Source of the DNA: Sphingomonas koreensis | GTDB taxonomy: Bacteria > Pseudomonadota > Alphaproteobacteria > Sphingomonadales > Sphingomonadaceae | Direction of reading: 5' to 3' | Length of the DNA: 64,000 bases | NCBI GenBank assembly: GCA_006438735.1 | Contig: RCZF01000002.1 | Span: forward strand, 253,501-317,500 | In this document: one piece after another, positions 37,979 through 47,799 of the stretch | Numbering within the stretch: the first letter of the stretch is position 1 | Layout: each line of letters starts with the position of its first letter | Made by a program: the position numbers and the translations under genes | The notes under the pieces: model-generated | Databases searched by the model: none | The model's input: the letters and a program-made list of their open reading frames with translations, nothing else | Told to the model about the DNA's origin: nothing

Positions 37979-39187
37979 ATGCAAGGCTTTGATTTTCAGA
38001 CGCTCGGCGCCTTGCTGTTCGTCGCCGCCTTGGTGGCGATGGCCAGTCGCCGGCTCGATCTGCCGTACAGCGTCGGGCTGGTCACCGCCGGCATCGCGCT
38101 GGCACTGCTGGCGCCCGGCGTTTCGCCGCCGCTGACGCACGATCTGATCTATTACGTGTTCCTGCCGCCGCTGGTGTTCGAAGCGGCGATCCAGATTCCG
38201 TGGCAGCCGCTCCGCCGCGAAATGCCGCTGCTGCTCGCGCTGGTCACGCTCGGCGTAGTGCTAGCGGCCGGCGTGGTGGCGATCGGTATGCACTGGCTTG
38301 AGGGCTGGAGCTGGATCGGCGCGGGGCTGTTCGGCGTGCTGATCGCAGCGACCGATCCGGTGGCGGTGATCGCCGCGTTCAAGGCGATGAAGGTCGAGCC
38401 GAGGCTGCATTTGCTGGTCGAGGCGGAAAGCCTGCTCAATGACGGCGTCGCGGCCGTCGGCTTCGCCGTGCTGCTCGGCATCGCCGCGTTGGGACCGGCG
38501 GACCCCGGCGCGATCGGCCTCAATTTGTTGGTGACGATCGTCGGCGGCCTCGCCAGCGGCGCGATCGTCGCGCTGCCGCTGATCGTGATCGCGGGCCGCA
38601 CCAGCGATCGGCTGGTCGAGATCACGCTGACGATGCTGATCGCTTATGGCGCGTTCCTGCTGGCCGAGCATTTCCACGCATCGGGGGTGCTGGCGACGCT
38701 GACGGCGGGGCTGATCGTCGGCAATTACGGCTTTCTCGGCTCGATTTCGGACGACGGCCGCGCGGGCGTTCTCCACCACTGGGAATTTTCCGCCTTTCTG
38801 ATCAACTCGCTGATCTTCATCCTGATCGGCGGGCTCGAGGCGACCATGCCGATCCTGGCGGTGATCGAGGCGGCGGCGATCGCCACATTGCTGTCGCTCG
38901 CCGGGCGCGCCGCGGCGGTCTATCCGGTGGTCGCCGCCTTTGCGCGCTCGCACCTCGCGGTGCCGGCGCGCTATCAGCATGTGCTGTTCTGGGGCGGGCT
39001 GCGCGGCGCGCTGGCGCTGGCGTTGGCGCTGACACTCCCGGCCTCGATCCCCGAGCGCGGGGAAATCATCGTGGTCGCATTTGCGGTCGTTGCATTCTCG
39101 ATCTTTGTTCAGGGGCTGACCATGCCGTGGCTGATCAGCAAGCTCGGCTTGACGCAGAAAGAAGACGGCGAAGCCACCGGCGATTGA
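37979..39187 (+). CDS. Na+/H+ antiporter, CPA1 (NhaP-like) family
   Basis: About 402 residues, 12 membrane helices. Motifs of CPA1 exchangers are YVFLPPLVFEAAIQI, LIAATDPVAVIAAFK (the TDPV of helix 5 region) and VEAESLLNDGVAAVGF with the conserved ND of helix 6. A WGGLRGALALALAL segment is usual near helix 11. Three ATGs occur in series; the third is placed best behind the GAGG ribosome-binding site. It exchanges Na+ or K+ for H+, serving pH and salt homeostasis. Divergent from the lactamase-like gene; 111 bp between. Confidence 0.92.
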   Translation: MQGFDFQTLGALLFVAALVAMASRRLDLPYSVGLVTAGIALALLAPGVSPPLTHDLIYYVFLPPLVFEAAIQIPWQPLRREMPLLLALVTLGVVLAAGVVAIGMHWLEGWSWIGAGLFGVLIAATDPVAVIAAFKAMKVEPRLHLLVEAESLLNDGVAAVGFAVLLGIAALGPADPGAIGLNLLVTIVGGLASGAIVALPLIVIAGRTSDRLVEITLTMLIAYGAFLLAEHFHASGVLATLTAGLIVGNYGFLGSISDDGRAGVLHHWEFSAFLINSLIFILIGGLEATMPILAVIEAAAIATLLSLAGRAAAVYPVVAAFARSHLAVPARYQHVLFWGGLRGALALALALTLPASIPERGEIIVVAFAVVAFSIFVQGLTMPWLISKLGLTQKEDGEATGD

Positions 39188-39191
39188 CGGT

Positions 39192-40169
39192 TTACAGGTG
39201 CTCCTCGCGCAGCGGGCGGGCGAGCAGCGCCTCGATAACACCTGTTACGCTGGCGCCGCCGAGCAGAGAGCAGACCGCTTCCGTAACCGGCATATCGATG
39301 CCGATTGCCGCCGCTGCCTCGCGCAGCACTGGGGCGGTGAAGGCGCCCTCGGCGACGGTCTTGCGATCGGCGAGCAAGACTGGCGCCGCTTCGCCTCGGC
39401 CGAGGCCGACGCCAAGCGAGAAGTTGCGCGAGCTGGTCGACGAGCAGGTCAGCACCAGATCGCCGAGCCCCGACAAGCCGGCGAGCGTGTCGGCCCGCGC
39501 GCCCTTGGCGAGGCCGAAGCGCGTCATTTCGGCGAAGCCCCGTGCGATCAGCGCGGCGCGCGCGTTTTGCCCGAGCCCGGCGCCCTCGACGACGCCGCAG
39601 GCGATCGCCAACACATTCTTGACCGCGCCGCCGATCTCCGCCCCGATCACGTCGGAGGAGGCATAAGGGCGGAACGCCGGACTGGCGAGCCGCTCGGCCA
39701 GCCGATCGCGCAGCATCTCGTCGGCACAGGCGAGCGTTACCGCGGTGGGTAGCCCAGCGGCGACTTCGTGCGCGAAGGTCGGGCCCGATAGCACCGCGAT
39801 CGGCGCGTCCGGCCGGACTTCGTGAGCGACTTCGCCGACGAGCTGGCGTGACCCCGCTTCGATGCCCTTGGCGCACAGGACGAGCGGCGTGCCACCGTCC
39901 GGAAGCTGCGACAAAACGGCGCGGACATGCTGGGCCGGCACGACGACGAGCAACGCATCACAATGGGCGAGGTCGGCGAGCGCGGCAGTCGCGACGATCC
40001 TCGGCGATAACGGCACGCCGGCCAGAAAGATCGCATTCTCGTGGCGCTGATTGATCGCGGTGACGACCTCGGGTTCGCGCGCCCACAGCGAAACCGGCCG
40101 ATCGTCCTGCGCCGCCACCTGCGCCAGCGCGGTGCCCCAGGCGCCGCCGCCGATCACCCCCAGCTTCAT
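39192..40169 (-). CDS. gpsA: glycerol-3-phosphate dehydrogenase [NAD(P)+]
   Basis: 325 residues. The nucleotide-binding [14 protein letters not shown] starts at residue 8. The characteristic [36 protein letters not shown] and [17 protein letters not shown] (catalytic Lys) follow. It makes sn-glycerol-3-phosphate from DHAP for phospholipid synthesis. The start overlaps the tsaD stop (ATGA), so the two are coupled. It is convergent with the antiporter gene, with 4 bp between the stops. Confidence 0.97.
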   Translation of the reverse strand: MKLGVIGGGAWGTALAQVAAQDDRPVSLWAREPEVVTAINQRHENAIFLAGVPLSPRIVATAALADLAHCDALLVVVPAQHVRAVLSQLPDGGTPLVLCAKGIEAGSRQLVGEVAHEVRPDAPIAVLSGPTFAHEVAAGLPTAVTLACADEMLRDRLAERLASPAFRPYASSDVIGAEIGGAVKNVLAIACGVVEGAGLGQNARAALIARGFAEMTRFGLAKGARADTLAGLSGLGDLVLTCSSTSSRNFSLGVGLGRGEAAPVLLADRKTVAEGAFTAPVLREAAAAIGIDMPVTEAVCSLLGGASVTGVIEALLARPLREEHL

Positions 40170-41200
40170 GCCTTTACCCCCGCGCCGCGCGCCGGCTCGG
40201 CAGCCGGATCGAGCGGCCAGCGCGCGCGGGCAGACACGTCAAGCGGATCGGTTAGCCCGGCGGCGAAGCGCTCGGCGCCCGCCCAGGCGATCATCGCGGC
40301 ATTGTCGGTGCACAGCCACAGCGGCGGGGCGACGAAGCGCAGCCCACTGGCGGCGGCCAGATCCGCCAGCGCCGCGCGCACCGCGCCGTTCGCCGCAACG
40401 CCGCCGGCGACCACCAGCGCCGTCGCGCCGTCCGCCGCCGCGATCGCCCGCGTCGTGCGATCGACCAGACAATCGACCACCGCCTGCTGGAATGAGGCGG
40501 CAATGTCCTCGGCCGACCATGTCCCGGCATCGCGCGCGCGCAGCACCGCGCTTTTGAGGCCCGCAAAGGAGAAATGCGGATCGCTGCTGCCCAGCAAGGG
40601 CCGGGGCAATGGCACAACCTTGGCGTCGCCAAGCGCTGCCGCCGCCTCGACGCGTGGCCCGCCGGGAAAGCCCAGCCCGAGCAACTTGGCAGTCTTGTCG
40701 AACGCTTCTCCGGCGGCGTCGTCGATCGTCGTCGCCAGCCGGCGGTAGCGGCCGACGCCTTCGACGAACAGCAACTGGCAATGCCCGCCCGAGACGAGCA
40801 GCAGCAGATAGGGAAAATCGAGATCGGGATCGGCCAGCCGCGGCGACAGCGCATGACCTTCGAGATGATTGACCGCAATCAATGGCTTACCCGCGGCATG
40901 CGCGAGCGCCTTGGCGGTCATCAGACCGACCATCACGCCGCCGATCAACCCCGGCCCAGCGGTCGCCGCCACCGCATCGACGTCGGCCAGCGCCACGCCC
41001 GCCTCGGCGAGCGCTTGTTCGACCAGCGGCGCCAGCATCTCGACATGCGCGCGCGCGGCGATTTCGGGCACGACGCCGCCATAGGGGCGATGCGCCGCCT
41101 CCTGCCCCGCCAAGGCGTGCGACAGGATCGTGCGATCGTCGCGAACGAGCGCCGCGGCGGTTTCGTCGCAACTCGATTCAAGGCCAAGGATCAGCGCCAT
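40166..41200 (-). CDS. tsaD: tRNA N6-adenosine threonylcarbamoyltransferase TsaD
   Basis: 344 residues from ATG at 41200, which places the family's start [17 protein letters not shown]. Diagnostic motifs are [30 protein letters not shown] with the metal-binding histidines, and [11 protein letters not shown]. The ATP region is [16 protein letters not shown]. With TsaB and TsaE it makes t6A37 in tRNAs for ANN codons, an essential step. It faces away from hemC; about 40 bp separate the starts. Confidence 0.97.
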   Translation of the reverse strand: MALILGLESSCDETAAALVRDDRTILSHALAGQEAAHRPYGGVVPEIAARAHVEMLAPLVEQALAEAGVALADVDAVAATAGPGLIGGVMVGLMTAKALAHAAGKPLIAVNHLEGHALSPRLADPDLDFPYLLLLVSGGHCQLLFVEGVGRYRRLATTIDDAAGEAFDKTAKLLGLGFPGGPRVEAAAALGDAKVVPLPRPLLGSSDPHFSFAGLKSAVLRARDAGTWSAEDIAASFQQAVVDCLVDRTTRAIAAADGATALVVAGGVAANGAVRAALADLAAASGLRFVAPPLWLCTDNAAMIAWAGAERFAAGLTDPLDVSARARWPLDPAAEPARGAGVKA

Positions 41201-41241
41201 GCCCTTTCCACTAGCCCGATCGCGCGCTAGCACAAGCGCCG

Positions 41242-42156
41242 ATGAAACACCGCCTCCGCATCGGCTCCCGCGGGTCGCCGCTCGCCCTCGTCCAGGCCCA
41301 TCTCGTTCGCGACGCGCTCGCCGCCGCGCATGGCTGGGCGACCGACGACATCGCCATCGTCACGGTGAAGACCACCGGCGACATCGTCCAGGATCGCGCG
41401 CTCGCCGACATCGGCGGCAAGGCACTGTGGACCAAGGAGCTCGACCGCGCGCTGCTGACGCACGAGATCGATTGCGCGGTGCATTCGATGAAGGACGTCG
41501 AGACGATCCGGCCGGTCGAGATCACCATCGCCGCGATGCTGCCGCGCGCCGACGTGCGGGATCGGCTGATCGGCGTGGACTCGATCGAGGCGCTCCCCGA
41601 AGGAGCGGTGATCGGCACCAGCTCGCCGCGGCGCGGCGCGCAGCTGCGGCATCTACGACCCGATCTCGAGATTGTGCTGTTTCGCGGCAATGTCGATACT
41701 CGTTTGGCGAAACTGGCGGCAGGCGAGGTTCAAGCGACGTTGCTCGCCGCGGCGGGGCTCGATCGGCTTGGGCGCGATGTCGGCGTGGCGGTGCCGATCG
41801 ACGTGATGCTGCCGGCGCCGGCGCAAGGCGCAGTCGGCATCGAGGCGCGCACCGACGACGACGCCACCCGGGCGCTGCTCGGCGCCATCGACCACCGAAC
41901 GACGTCGGCAGCAGTACGGATCGAGCGCCGGCTGCTCGAAGCGATCGGCGGCGATTGCCACTCGCCGGTCGCCGCGCTGGCCGAAGTGACGGGCGACCGG
42001 GTGCGGCTGCGCGCGGCGCTCTATAACGAAGACGGCAGCGCGCACGTCTCGGACGAAGCGGAGGGCCCGGCCGACGACGAGACGCTGGCGCCGCGGCTGG
42101 CGCGCACGCTACTCGATCGCGCGCCGGCCGAAATCCGCCAGCTGTTCGCGGGGTGA
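41242..42156 (+). CDS. hemC: porphobilinogen deaminase
   Basis: 304 residues. The signature [18 protein letters not shown] and the dipyrromethane-cofactor cysteine in [12 protein letters not shown] (about residue 236) are present, with [30 protein letters not shown] sequence near the start. It condenses four porphobilinogen units into hydroxymethylbilane for heme synthesis. Its stop overlaps the hemD GTG, so the two are co-translated. Confidence 0.97.
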   Translation: MKHRLRIGSRGSPLALVQAHLVRDALAAAHGWATDDIAIVTVKTTGDIVQDRALADIGGKALWTKELDRALLTHEIDCAVHSMKDVETIRPVEITIAAMLPRADVRDRLIGVDSIEALPEGAVIGTSSPRRGAQLRHLRPDLEIVLFRGNVDTRLAKLAAGEVQATLLAAAGLDRLGRDVGVAVPIDVMLPAPAQGAVGIEARTDDDATRALLGAIDHRTTSAAVRIERRLLEAIGGDCHSPVAALAEVTGDRVRLRAALYNEDGSAHVSDEAEGPADDETLAPRLARTLLDRAPAEIRQLFAG

Positions 42157-42815
42157 CGCGCGCGATAGCGGTGCTGCGGCCCGAACCCGGCAATGCCGCG
42201 ACCGTGGCGCTGCTCACCGCTGCAGGGCTGCAGGCGATCGCCCTGCCCTTGTTCGAGACCCGCGCGATCGACTGGACGCCCCCCGATCCGCGCAATCACG
42301 ACGCCCTGTTGTTCACCAGCGCCAATGCGGTGCGGCTGGGCGGGCCTGATTTGGATCGGTTGGCGAGCTTGCCGGTTCTTGCCGTCGGCCCAGCGACTGC
42401 GGTGGCGGCGCGCAAGGCGGGATTCGCTGTGGCGCTGGTTGGCACCACCAATGCCGCAGCGGCAGCGGCCGAAGCAGCCTCGCTCGGCTATCGTCGGATC
42501 GTTCACGTGACAGGCCGCGATCACGTCTCGCCGGGCGGCGGCGTCACCTGTACGATTACGGTCTATGAAAGCACGCCCCGCCCGATCAGCGACGCGCGGA
42601 TCGCCGACATCGACGGGGGCGTAGCGCTGCTCCATTCCGCGCGCGCCGCGGCGCGTTTCGCGGCGCTGGCTGCGGCTCGTCGCGACCGGATCGGCATCGC
42701 CGCGCTCAGTGAGGCTGTCGCCGTGGCCGCTGGCGAAGGTTGGGCGCGCGTCGCCATCGCCAGCGTCCCCACCGACACCGCCTTGATCGCCGCAGCGCAA
42801 CAGCTGGCCGATTGA
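42153..42815 (+). CDS. hemD: uroporphyrinogen-III synthase
   Basis: 220 residues from a GTG overlapping the hemC stop (GTGA). The HemD fold is poorly conserved, but the N-terminal [20 protein letters not shown] and HDALLFTSANAVRLGG (the S/T-A-N-A-V segment) are typical. Its place directly after hemC confirms it. It closes hydroxymethylbilane with D-ring inversion. Confidence 0.92.
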   Translation: MTRAIAVLRPEPGNAATVALLTAAGLQAIALPLFETRAIDWTPPDPRNHDALLFTSANAVRLGGPDLDRLASLPVLAVGPATAVAARKAGFAVALVGTTNAAAAAAEAASLGYRRIVHVTGRDHVSPGGGVTCTITVYESTPRPISDARIADIDGGVALLHSARAAARFAALAAARRDRIGIAALSEAVAVAAGEGWARVAIASVPTDTALIAAAQQLAD

Positions 42816-42845
42816 CCCGAGTCGCGGGCGCGAGGATAAGCAGCC

Positions 42846-43766
42846 ATGGCCACCGATGATCCCTTTTCGATAAGGCAGCCGCGCCGCCGTTCGCGCTGGA
42901 CCGGCCCGCTCGTGCTGGCGGTGCTCGTTTTCGTTGCTGGGTTGGCGGCGATGGCGTTGATCGTGCGCTATGAAAGCGGGTGGCTTGCCTGGACTGGGAT
43001 TACCGCCCCGACCGAGTCCGCGGCCGTCCGGCACATCGTAAGCGCACCGATCAATCCCAATGCCCCGCAGGTGCTCGGCGGCGCCGATTATGACGCACTC
43101 GCGGCGCGCGAGGCGACGCTGGCAGCGCGCGTTGCCGATCTCGAGGCCCGGATCGCCACCGTCGATACGCAAGCGACGGCGGCATCGGGCAACGCCACTA
43201 GGGCCGAAGGGCTGCTGATCGCCTTCGCCGCGCGCCGCGCGCTCGATCGCGGCCTGGGGCTCGGCTATATCGAAGGGCAGCTACGCGAGCGCTTCGGGGC
43301 CACCCAGCCGCGCGCCGTGGCGACGGTGATCCAGGCATCTCGCGCGCCGGTGACGATCGAGGATTTGCGGCTCGGGCTCGATTCGATCGCGCCCGACATC
43401 GTCAATAGCGGCACGCGCGATGCCTGGTGGCCGAGCCTGCGCAACACGCTGTCCAACCTGATCGTCCTGCACAAGGAAGGCACGCCGTCGCCGCGCCCGT
43501 CCGATCGGCTGACGCAGGCGCGTCACTTGCTCGAAGGCGGGCAGGTCGAGGCGGCGTTGGCCGAAATTTCGCAATTGCCCGGCGCCTCGAAAGCGCAGCG
43601 CTGGACGCTGGCGGCGCGCCGCTACATCGATTCGCGCCGCGCGCTCGACGTGATCGAAACCGCGGCGATCATCGGCCAGGCGTCGATCGCAGCGACCGCG
43701 CAGACGCCCGCGCGCCCGCCGAACTACGAGATCATCGAGCCGGACGCCGCCCCGACATCGAATTGA
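42846..43766 (+). CDS. mitofilin/HemX-like membrane-anchored coiled-coil protein
   Basis: 306 residues. A single N-terminal helix (about 19-42) anchors the protein, followed by a coiled coil (about 80-125; LAAREATLAARVADLEARIATVD) and a C-terminal helical domain like those of mitofilin/HemY relatives. In alphaproteobacteria such a protein regularly follows hemCD and is thought to organise membranes or the heme pathway. The function here is inferred from context. Located 30 bp after hemD. Confidence 0.8.
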   Translation: MATDDPFSIRQPRRRSRWTGPLVLAVLVFVAGLAAMALIVRYESGWLAWTGITAPTESAAVRHIVSAPINPNAPQVLGGADYDALAAREATLAARVADLEARIATVDTQATAASGNATRAEGLLIAFAARRALDRGLGLGYIEGQLRERFGATQPRAVATVIQASRAPVTIEDLRLGLDSIAPDIVNSGTRDAWWPSLRNTLSNLIVLHKEGTPSPRPSDRLTQARHLLEGGQVEAALAEISQLPGASKAQRWTLAARRYIDSRRALDVIETAAIIGQASIAATAQTPARPPNYEIIEPDAAPTSN

Positions 43767-43770
43767 GGCG

Positions 43771-44574
43771 TCAGCGCAGCCGCTCGATCAGTGCCTGCGC
43801 ACCGGCCGGGGCACGGACCTTGGCGCCGTTGATGAAGAACACGAATGTATCACGAGTGACTGTCGGCGCTTGCTCGGTGCTCGCGTAGGGCAGGCCATCC
43901 GGGCTGTCGCCCGCTGCCCAGCGCCGCGCCGTATCGCGCCATCTGTCGAGTTCGGCCGGCGCATAACCGGCGGGCTCGTCCTCGCGGGCATTTTCGAGCC
44001 GAGCGTAAACGAAATCGCCGGTGATGTCGGCAATCGCAGGATAATCGGCCGAATCGGCGTAAACGATCGCCACACCCGCGGCGCGCGCCATTGCGACGAA
44101 TTCCGGCACCGCGAAGCTTTCGTGGCGGACCTGCACCGCGTGCCGCAACGCGACGCCGTCATGGCTCGCCGGCAATAAATTGAGAAAAGCGCCGAAATCC
44201 TCGACGTCGAATTTTTTGGTGGCCATGAACTGCCACAGCACCGGACCGAGCTTGTCGCCAAGTTCGACGATCCCTTGCCCGACAAAACGGGCGACCGATT
44301 CGCCGGCCTCGGCCAGCACCTTGCGGTTGGTGCAGAAGCGCGACGCCTTGACCGCGAACACGAAATTGTCGGGCGCCGTGGCCGCCCAGCCGGCAAAGCT
44401 CGCCGGCTTGAAGCTCGAATAATAGGTGCCGTTGATCTCGATCGCGGTGACCGCGCGGCTGGCGAATTCGAGCTCGCGCTTCTGCGGCCATTTGCCGGGA
44501 TAAAATGATCCGCGCCACGGCTCGTAGGTCCAGCCGCCGATGCCGACGCGGATCATTCCTTGCTGTTTTGTCAT
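43771..44574 (-). CDS. DUF72-domain protein
   Basis: 267 residues. DUF72 is a TIM-barrel-like fold; its signature IRVGIGGWTYEPWRGSFYPG opens the protein, followed by VTAIEINGTYYSSFKP, NFVFAVKASRFCTNRK and LRHAVQVRHESF. A conserved RLEN..ED segment lies near residue 190. The enzymatic role is not established. It is convergent with the mitofilin-like gene with 4 bp between the stops. Two starts are possible (M1 and M7); the first was taken. Confidence 0.9.
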   Translation of the reverse strand: MTKQQGMIRVGIGGWTYEPWRGSFYPGKWPQKRELEFASRAVTAIEINGTYYSSFKPASFAGWAATAPDNFVFAVKASRFCTNRKVLAEAGESVARFVGQGIVELGDKLGPVLWQFMATKKFDVEDFGAFLNLLPASHDGVALRHAVQVRHESFAVPEFVAMARAAGVAIVYADSADYPAIADITGDFVYARLENAREDEPAGYAPAELDRWRDTARRWAAGDSPDGLPYASTEQAPTVTRDTFVFFINGAKVRAPAGAQALIERLR

Positions 44575-44579
44575 GCAGC

Positions 44580-45194
44580 TTATTTAGTCAGTTCCTGCAG
44601 CCGCGCGATATGCTTCTGGACGATCGGAATCGCGGTCTTCGCCGCATCCTGCAGCGCGGGCGTGTCGCCGCTCGCCGCATAGCTCTGCATGAGCGCCAGC
44701 GCCTGCTGGTGCGCGGGCAGCTGCTGCGACAGATAAGCCTTGTCGAACGCATCGCCGCTAAGCTGCTTGAGCGTATCGAGCATCTGTTGCTGATCCGCGC
44801 TCAGCGTGGGGGGCGACACGGTGATGTCGGCCTTGGCGGCCGCTGCTTTGACACCGGCCGTCGTTTTGGCGTGATCGGTGATCATCATCTGCGCGAAATC
44901 TCGAACGTCCTTGTTCTTCGACGTATCGAGCGCGAGCTGCGAGGATTGCGTCTCATAGAGATCGCTGGCGGCGGCGGTTTTGATGACGCCGGCGGCGTCG
45001 GTTGGCGTCGCGGCGGGGGCTGCTGTGTTCGCTGCAGCCGGATCGGCCGCGACATCGTTGGCGGCCATATCGTTGGCCATCAGCGTATCATTCGCCATCA
45101 TCACGTTGGAATTATTGCCGCTGTCGTTCGAAGGGGAGGAACAGGCGCTGAGCGCTGCGAGCGAAGCGGCGGTCGCGAAAGCAAGAACGCGCAT
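44580..45194 (-). CDS. DUF4142-domain lipoprotein-like protein
   Basis: 204 residues from ATG at 45194. An N-terminal signal ends in LAALSAC, which fits a lipobox. A low-complexity Asn/Asp/Ala/Met-rich stretch (about 25-70) precedes the DUF4142 four-helix domain (about 75-204), with QSSQLALDTSKNKDVRDFAQ and QLSGDAFDKAYLSQQLPAHQ. DUF4142 is a ferritin-like helical bundle found in stress proteins. In-frame codons upstream run into the tRNA fragment at 45389 and were excluded. Function unknown. Confidence 0.85.
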   Translation of the reverse strand: MRVLAFATAASLAALSACSSPSNDSGNNSNVMMANDTLMANDMAANDVAADPAAANTAAPAATPTDAAGVIKTAAASDLYETQSSQLALDTSKNKDVRDFAQMMITDHAKTTAGVKAAAAKADITVSPPTLSADQQQMLDTLKQLSGDAFDKAYLSQQLPAHQQALALMQSYAASGDTPALQDAAKTAIPIVQKHIARLQELTK

Positions 45195-45362
45195 AGGAAC
45201 TCTCCTGGCTTGGACATCGTTGAACGGAAACCAAAGCGCAGGCGGGGAGAATGTTCCGGATCGGATGGTGGTCGGGCGCGTGGTCGGTTCCAGCATGGCA
45301 AAGCCATGCCGTCGGTCGCCGCTTATGCGGCGCCGTCCGGGGGCGTTGCTGGTCGCAAATTT

Positions 45363-45388
45363 GGCGTTGCCAAATTCTCGGCAACGCC
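45363..45388 (-). terminator. native tRNA-Gly terminator, left at the island's left end
   Basis: GGCGTTGCC (45363-45371) and its complement (45380-45388) form a 9-bp hairpin directly after the tRNA 3' fragment as read on the minus strand. On the minus strand it is followed by AAATTTGC. It would originally have ended the tRNA-Gly transcript, so it marks chromosomal DNA from before the insertion. Confidence 0.65.
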
Positions 45389-45438
45389 CTGGAGCGGGCG
45401 AAGGGATTCGAACCCTCGACCCCAACCTTGGCAAGGTT
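45389..45438 (-). repeat. left attachment repeat (tRNA-Gly 3' part)
   Basis: 50 bases identical to 53190-53239. Read on the minus strand it is the 3' part of tRNA-Gly, from the anticodon stem through the T-arm to CCA. It is separated from the intact tRNA by the island, so it is a duplicated att site. The next base towards the island differs (A versus G), which sets the right edge of identity. Confidence 0.95.
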
Positions 45439-45562
45439 ACGCCTGTTAGAGTCTTGGCGGATCGGGAAGGCCTAAAAGCGTTGATCGATCCTCTTAAAAC
45501 CATAGCTTTTTGAGCAAGTTGGACCTATCGTTCGTCTCTCTCGGGATCGGTTAGGATCGCCG

Positions 45563-45598
45563 CGTAACCCTCGCGCCGTAACCCCTAGCCGTAACCCC
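45563..45598 (+). repeat. three CGTAACCCC words before the integrase start
   Basis: Direct copies at 45563-45570 (one mismatch, CGTAACCCT), 45577-45585 and 45590-45598, at spacings of 14 and 13 bases. The last ends six bases before the AGGAGAG ribosome-binding site of the integrase, so they overlap its promoter region. Integrase arm-type sites commonly lie there, and so do autorepression sites. Confidence 0.8.
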
Positions 45599-45615
45599 CG
45601 AACAGGAGAGCATGA

Positions 45616-45954
45616 ATGGCCAGCACAGCGCCGAGCCAATCAGTCCAGCACAAATCGAGGCGTACCCGCCTTAGTTCACAGACGGTTGATGCGCTGCGCG
45701 CGCCCCCGGCCGGCCAGCGTCTTGAGGTCGCGGATACCGGTTGCGCGGGCCTGCGCCTCCGCGTCAGTGCCCACGGCGCGAAGACGTGGTCGGTCGTATA
45801 CCGCGTCCGCGGCGAGGCTCCCGACGGGCGAAGCCGGGGCAAGCCGCGCCGCGCCTCGCTGGGCGCGTATCCGCACGTCGACCTGAATAGCGCGCGCGAC
45901 CTTGGACGAACCGCTGTTCATCGGCGGCACGGAAGAACGCTGGAAGGAGGTTGA
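45616..45954 (+). pseudogene. tyrosine integrase, N-terminal arm-binding domain only
   Basis: Starts with an AGGAGAG ribosome-binding site and ATG. Residues 15-95 match the DUF4102 arm-binding domain of tRNA-island integrases: LSSQTVDALRAPPAGQRLEV, ADTGCAGLRLRVSAHGAKTW and RRASLGAYPHVDLNSARD. At about codon 97 the similarity stops and the frame ends in 17 unrelated residues. The core-binding and catalytic domains, with the R, H, R and Y residues, are missing. The fragment cannot recombine DNA, but could still bind arm sites. The remainder of the gene has been replaced by the next reading frame. Confidence 0.9.
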
Positions 45955-47797
45955 GAGCCGCAACCGGTGGCTCGTGCGAGAGCTGAGCGGGGACGGCTCG
46001 ACGTGGAACTGTGACAGGCTGCTTAAGCTCTACGGCAGCATCAACGTGCCCGACGACAAGAAGCGGAAGGCCGGGCGCGTCCCACGCCAGACGCGCCTGA
46101 TCGAGATGAACGACAGCGCCCACGCGCTCGCGGATTTCGGCGTGGTGGAAGCCCAGCCGACGCGGGCCGCGGGTGCGGCCCCGGCCGTCGAGCGCGGCGA
46201 TGTGCGCCGCCTAGCCCACCCCGACGAGCTGGCGGAATGGGGCATAGGCGAAGCCGACCGGCTGCGGATGCTGATCGTGCAGGGCCGCGACCCCGACAAG
46301 TTCGATGGCGATCGTTCGCGTGTCGTGTTCGACCTGTGCTGCCACCTGCATCGGCGCGGCGTTCCTGCCGCGCTGATCGTCGGCATCATCAGCGACCCGG
46401 CTTGGCCCATTTCCGAGCATGTGATCGACAAAGGCAAGGGCAACGTTCTCGATTACGCTTGGCGGCAGGTCGAGCGTGCGGTTGAAGAGGTTGCGGCGGA
46501 GGGCGAGCCATTCCAGACCGATAAGGACGGCAAGCCCTACGCCAACCAGCACAACATCAGATTGGCGCTGTCCAAGCTGGGCGTGCGCGTGCGTTACGAT
46601 CGCTTTGCGGACCGCGCGGCACTTATCGGGCTGGACGGCTTCGGCCCGCACTTGGACGACGCGGCCATGACGCGCATGCGTCTCCGAATCGACGAGGAAC
46701 ACAAGCTCAAGATCGGCAAAGAGTTCTTCTGCGACGTGGTGGAGGACGCCGCGCGTCGGGACGACTTCCACCCCGTGGTTGACTATCTCGACGGACTGAC
46801 TTCGGATGGCATAGCTCGGCTGGACGGCTGGATGAATGCCTACTTCCAAGCCGACGACAGCGAATATACGCGGCACGTCGGCACCATCATGCTGGTCGCG
46901 GCCGTGCGGCGCGTTCGCCAGCCGGGGTGCAAGTTCGACGAGATGGTCGTGCTGGAGAGCGAGCAGGGCAAGGCGAAGTCGAGCGCGCTCGCCGTTCTCG
47001 CCGTGCATGAAGATTGGTTCAGTGACGACCTGCCCCTAAACGCGGAAGCGAAACTGGTAATCGAGCGCACGCAGGGGCGCTGGATCATCGAGGCTGGCGA
47101 GCTGAAGGGCATGAGTCCCAAGGGCGTCGAACACCTCAAGGGGTTCCTGTCGCGGCGGCGGGACAGCTCGCGGATGGCGTATGGTCGGCTGACACGCGAC
47201 GCGCCGCGGCACTTCATCGTGGTCGGCACGACCAACGATGACAGATACCTCGTCGATAACACGGGAAACCGCCGGTTCTGGCCGGTGCGGGTCGGCGACA
47301 TCGACCTCGACGCGCTGGCACGCGACCGCGACCAGCTATGGGCCGAGGCGGCGGCGCGGGAGGCGGCGGGCGAGAGCATCCGCCTCGATCGCGCGTTGTG
47401 GCAGGCCGCTGCCCTCGAACAAGACGAACGTCGAACGGTTGATCCGTTCGTGGCTCCGCTGGCGGACGTGTTCCGCGGCCTGCAAGGCAAGGTTCGCAGT
47501 AGCGACGTCTGGCAGGTGATCGGCACGCCAATCGGGCAGCGGACGCCTGAGCAAGAGCGGCGGCTTGGGGTCGCCATGCGCGATCTCGGGTTTGAGCGGA
47601 CGCAGGCGCGTTTCGGCGGTGACCCCGAGCACTGTTACCGGCGCGGCGACGAAGTCGAGCGAAAGCGGCGCATCCTGACGCTCCGGGTACCGGACGAGAA
47701 CGGCGTTGGCGGCGCTTGGGAGGCCTACCTTGAGGGCGATGACCTGCCCGGCCGGCAAGCGGCGTTGAGCCTTGACCCCGGTGACGGCCCGTATTGA
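45902..47797 (+). CDS. VapE-type primase-helicase (truncated at the N terminus)
   Basis: About 631 codons from the first possible codon, a TTG inside the integrase frame. Residues 1-65 are the end of a prim-pol domain (LDEPLFIGGTEERW, then NCDRLLKLYGSINVPDDKK), so the catalytic front half is missing. The VapE/P4-like helicase (about 280-600) is intact: Walker A-like LESEQGKAKSSAL, DWFSDDLPLNAEAKLVIE, the RWIIEAGEL Walker B region, FLSRRRDSSRMAYGRL, and GTTNDDRYLVDNTGNRRFWP sensor region. Translation could also begin at an ATG near residue 69. It would act in replication of the element. Confidence 0.85.
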   Translation: MDEPLFIGGTEERWKEVESRNRWLVRELSGDGSTWNCDRLLKLYGSINVPDDKKRKAGRVPRQTRLIEMNDSAHALADFGVVEAQPTRAAGAAPAVERGDVRRLAHPDELAEWGIGEADRLRMLIVQGRDPDKFDGDRSRVVFDLCCHLHRRGVPAALIVGIISDPAWPISEHVIDKGKGNVLDYAWRQVERAVEEVAAEGEPFQTDKDGKPYANQHNIRLALSKLGVRVRYDRFADRAALIGLDGFGPHLDDAAMTRMRLRIDEEHKLKIGKEFFCDVVEDAARRDDFHPVVDYLDGLTSDGIARLDGWMNAYFQADDSEYTRHVGTIMLVAAVRRVRQPGCKFDEMVVLESEQGKAKSSALAVLAVHEDWFSDDLPLNAEAKLVIERTQGRWIIEAGELKGMSPKGVEHLKGFLSRRRDSSRMAYGRLTRDAPRHFIVVGTTNDDRYLVDNTGNRRFWPVRVGDIDLDALARDRDQLWAEAAAREAAGESIRLDRALWQAAALEQDERRTVDPFVAPLADVFRGLQGKVRSSDVWQVIGTPIGQRTPEQERRLGVAMRDLGFERTQARFGGDPEHCYRRGDEVERKRRILTLRVPDENGVGGAWEAYLEGDDLPGRQAALSLDPGDGPY

Positions 47798-47799
47798 GC

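Noticed and set aside
44580..45503. N-terminal extension of the DUF4142 protein into the tRNA fragment
   Set aside because: The extra 100 codons read the reverse of the tRNA repeat and island edge; the signal peptide starts at 45194.
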